A stretch of 6,757 nucleotides of DNA from Clostridium sp. CAG:273 (GTDB lineage: Bacteria > Bacillota > Clostridia > TANB77 > CAG-508): positions 5,667 through 12,423 of the forward strand of contig FR901510.1 of NCBI GenBank assembly GCA_000438355.1, in the 5' to 3' direction. Of this stretch, positions 5,726 to 6,757 are shown piece after piece (positions within the stretch are counted from its first letter, which is position 1; each line of letters starts with the position of its first letter). Both the position numbers and the translations under genes were made by a program. A model generated the notes under the pieces. It did not search any database. It was not told where the DNA came from and saw only the letters and a program-made list of their open reading frames with translations.

Positions 5726-6757
5726 TTGACAAAATTAAAGGAATTTTATAATAAAAGTTCATTAATAGGAAAAAGTTTTTTTATATATAGTTTGATATTT
5801 ATAGTATGTGCGCTATTATCAGCACCGTTTGACTTATTCTCGAAAATATCGCTATACTTATTTAATATTTGGACAATATTTTTTATAATATATGCTATAT
5901 ATAAAATAGGGAAAATAGCAAATGTTAAATTTAATAAAAATTATATTTTAATAATGGGAATTGCAATTATACTAATGAGTATAGTATATATTGTAATAAT
6001 TAATTGTAGAGAATATGTATACACATGGGATAACAGCACTTATTATCGAAATCAACTAAATCTTATACCTCACTTTGAGGAAAGCTTTGGGCGAGGAATA
6101 AAAGAAATTATCAGAACCATAATATACGAAGATTATAATTACTTTTTGTTGTCTTTTACAATTGGAATATATTCATTAACTAATATGACACCAGAGGCTT
6201 TTAATATAATTTCATATTTTGTGGGTATGGTGCCAACAGTAATTTTATTTTTTATGATAATAAAAAAAGTTATTGATAATTTAAATATAAAAAATAAGTT
6301 ATTGATATTCGGACTATCAGCTTTGTTTTTAATTAGCTTTTGGCCTTTACATGGAGCGTGTTTATCTGGACAACCAGATATAATAGGAATGATATTTATA
6401 TGCTTTATAATTTTACTAACAATGGATTATGACTTTTCATATGTGGATTGGAAAAGATGGATTTATATACTGGGAAGTACATTTGGCTTGGTAATTACAA
6501 GAAGATGGTATATGTTTTTTGTGCTAGGCTATTTTATATCATATGCAACTACTTTATTAATTAGAGTTTTAATTAGTAAAGATAAAGAAAAAATTAAAAA
6601 TACAATATTTAATGGTTTAAAATTTGCTCTAGTAGTTGGTGGAGGAATTTTATTATTATCTTCTCCAATAATAATAAAAACTTTAAAAAATAATTACCAA
6701 ACAAGTTATACAGCATGGAACTTGGGTGGTCTTGGTACAGAAATTATACAACAGTTT
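5726..6757 (+). CDS. Polytopic membrane protein, probable GT-C glycosyltransferase (3' end beyond window)
   Basis: The frame runs 344 codons from TTG 5726 to the window edge with no stop. It is highly hydrophobic: likely membrane segments lie at about residues 17-33, 43-60, 73-92, 139-155, 160-178, 190-206, 215-232 and 245-300. Between the third and fourth is a long loop (about 93-138), presumably extracytoplasmic. It holds YTWDNSTYY with Asp102 and YEDYNYF with Glu135-Asp136. GT-C glycosyltransferases typically carry their catalytic or metal-binding acid in the first large outer loop, so Asp102 is the candidate. They take sugars from polyprenyl-phosphate carriers and transfer them outside the membrane. 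I cannot name a subfamily, donor or acceptor. The 15-base gap to glf and a strong Shine-Dalgarno suggest one operon for a cell-surface glycan. An unrelated polytopic protein such as a polymerase is possible. Confidence 0.65.
   Translation, partial: MTKLKEFYNKSSLIGKSFFIYSLIFIVCALLSAPFDLFSKISLYLFNIWTIFFIIYAIYKIGKIANVKFNKNYILIMGIAIILMSIVYIVIINCREYVYTWDNSTYYRNQLNLIPHFEESFGRGIKEIIRTIIYEDYNYFLLSFTIGIYSLTNMTPEAFNIISYFVGMVPTVILFFMIIKKVIDNLNIKNKLLIFGLSALFLISFWPLHGACLSGQPDIIGMIFICFIILLTMDYDFSYVDWKRWIYILGSTFGLVITRRWYMFFVLGYFISYATTLLIRVLISKDKEKIKNTIFNGLKFALVVGGGILLLSSPIIIKTLKNNYQTSYTAWNLGGLGTEIIQQF

Overview
The window is very AT-rich. It has strong AGGAGG-like ribosome binding sites, A/T-ending codons and all visible genes on the plus strand. 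With a surface protein carrying S-layer homology (SLH) modules, this points to a low-GC Gram-positive, most likely a member of the Clostridia (Bacillota). The species cannot be named from the sequence. TGG serves as Trp and TGA is not read through, so the standard bacterial code fits.

Positions 76-4217 hold one large modular surface protein that is broken by a frameshift. In order it has a signal peptide, a CAP/SCP-like domain, a Big_2 immunoglobulin-like domain, a long beta-rich region of unknown family, five more Big_2-like repeats, an acidic glycine-rich linker and three SLH modules. The break is an exact 17-bp tandem duplication (1044-1060 and 1061-1077). Removing one copy restores a single 1374-codon frame. 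As it stands, the sequence encodes a secreted 337-aa CAP fragment and a separate C-terminal part with no signal peptide and no credible start.

Positions 4218-4425 carry an extra, out-of-frame copy of the last SLH module, about 89% identical to the preceding one. It is either a fourth module cut off by a one-base frameshift or the end of a fused paralogous gene. Positions 4426-4608 are an intergenic stretch with a weak stem-loop and a plausible extended -10 promoter for the next unit.

Positions 4609-5710 encode UDP-galactopyranose mutase (glf), broken by one extra base near 5197-5201. Without that base it is a normal 366-aa enzyme with all main motifs. Fifteen bases downstream, a TTG-started polytopic membrane protein resembling a GT-C glycosyltransferase begins at 5726 and runs off the window. 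glf and this gene look like the start of a surface-polysaccharide operon: Glf would make UDP-galactofuranose, and the membrane enzyme would transfer a sugar outside the membrane. SLH modules bind cell-wall polysaccharide, so the whole window concerns the cell envelope.

The most notable feature is three reading-frame breaks in neighbouring genes, each explained by a net insertion (+17, possibly +1, +1). The 17-bp duplication is the kind of lesion that can revert by slippage, so it could be a phase switch between a wall-anchored and a released CAP protein. Gene decay or sequencing/assembly error are the alternatives.
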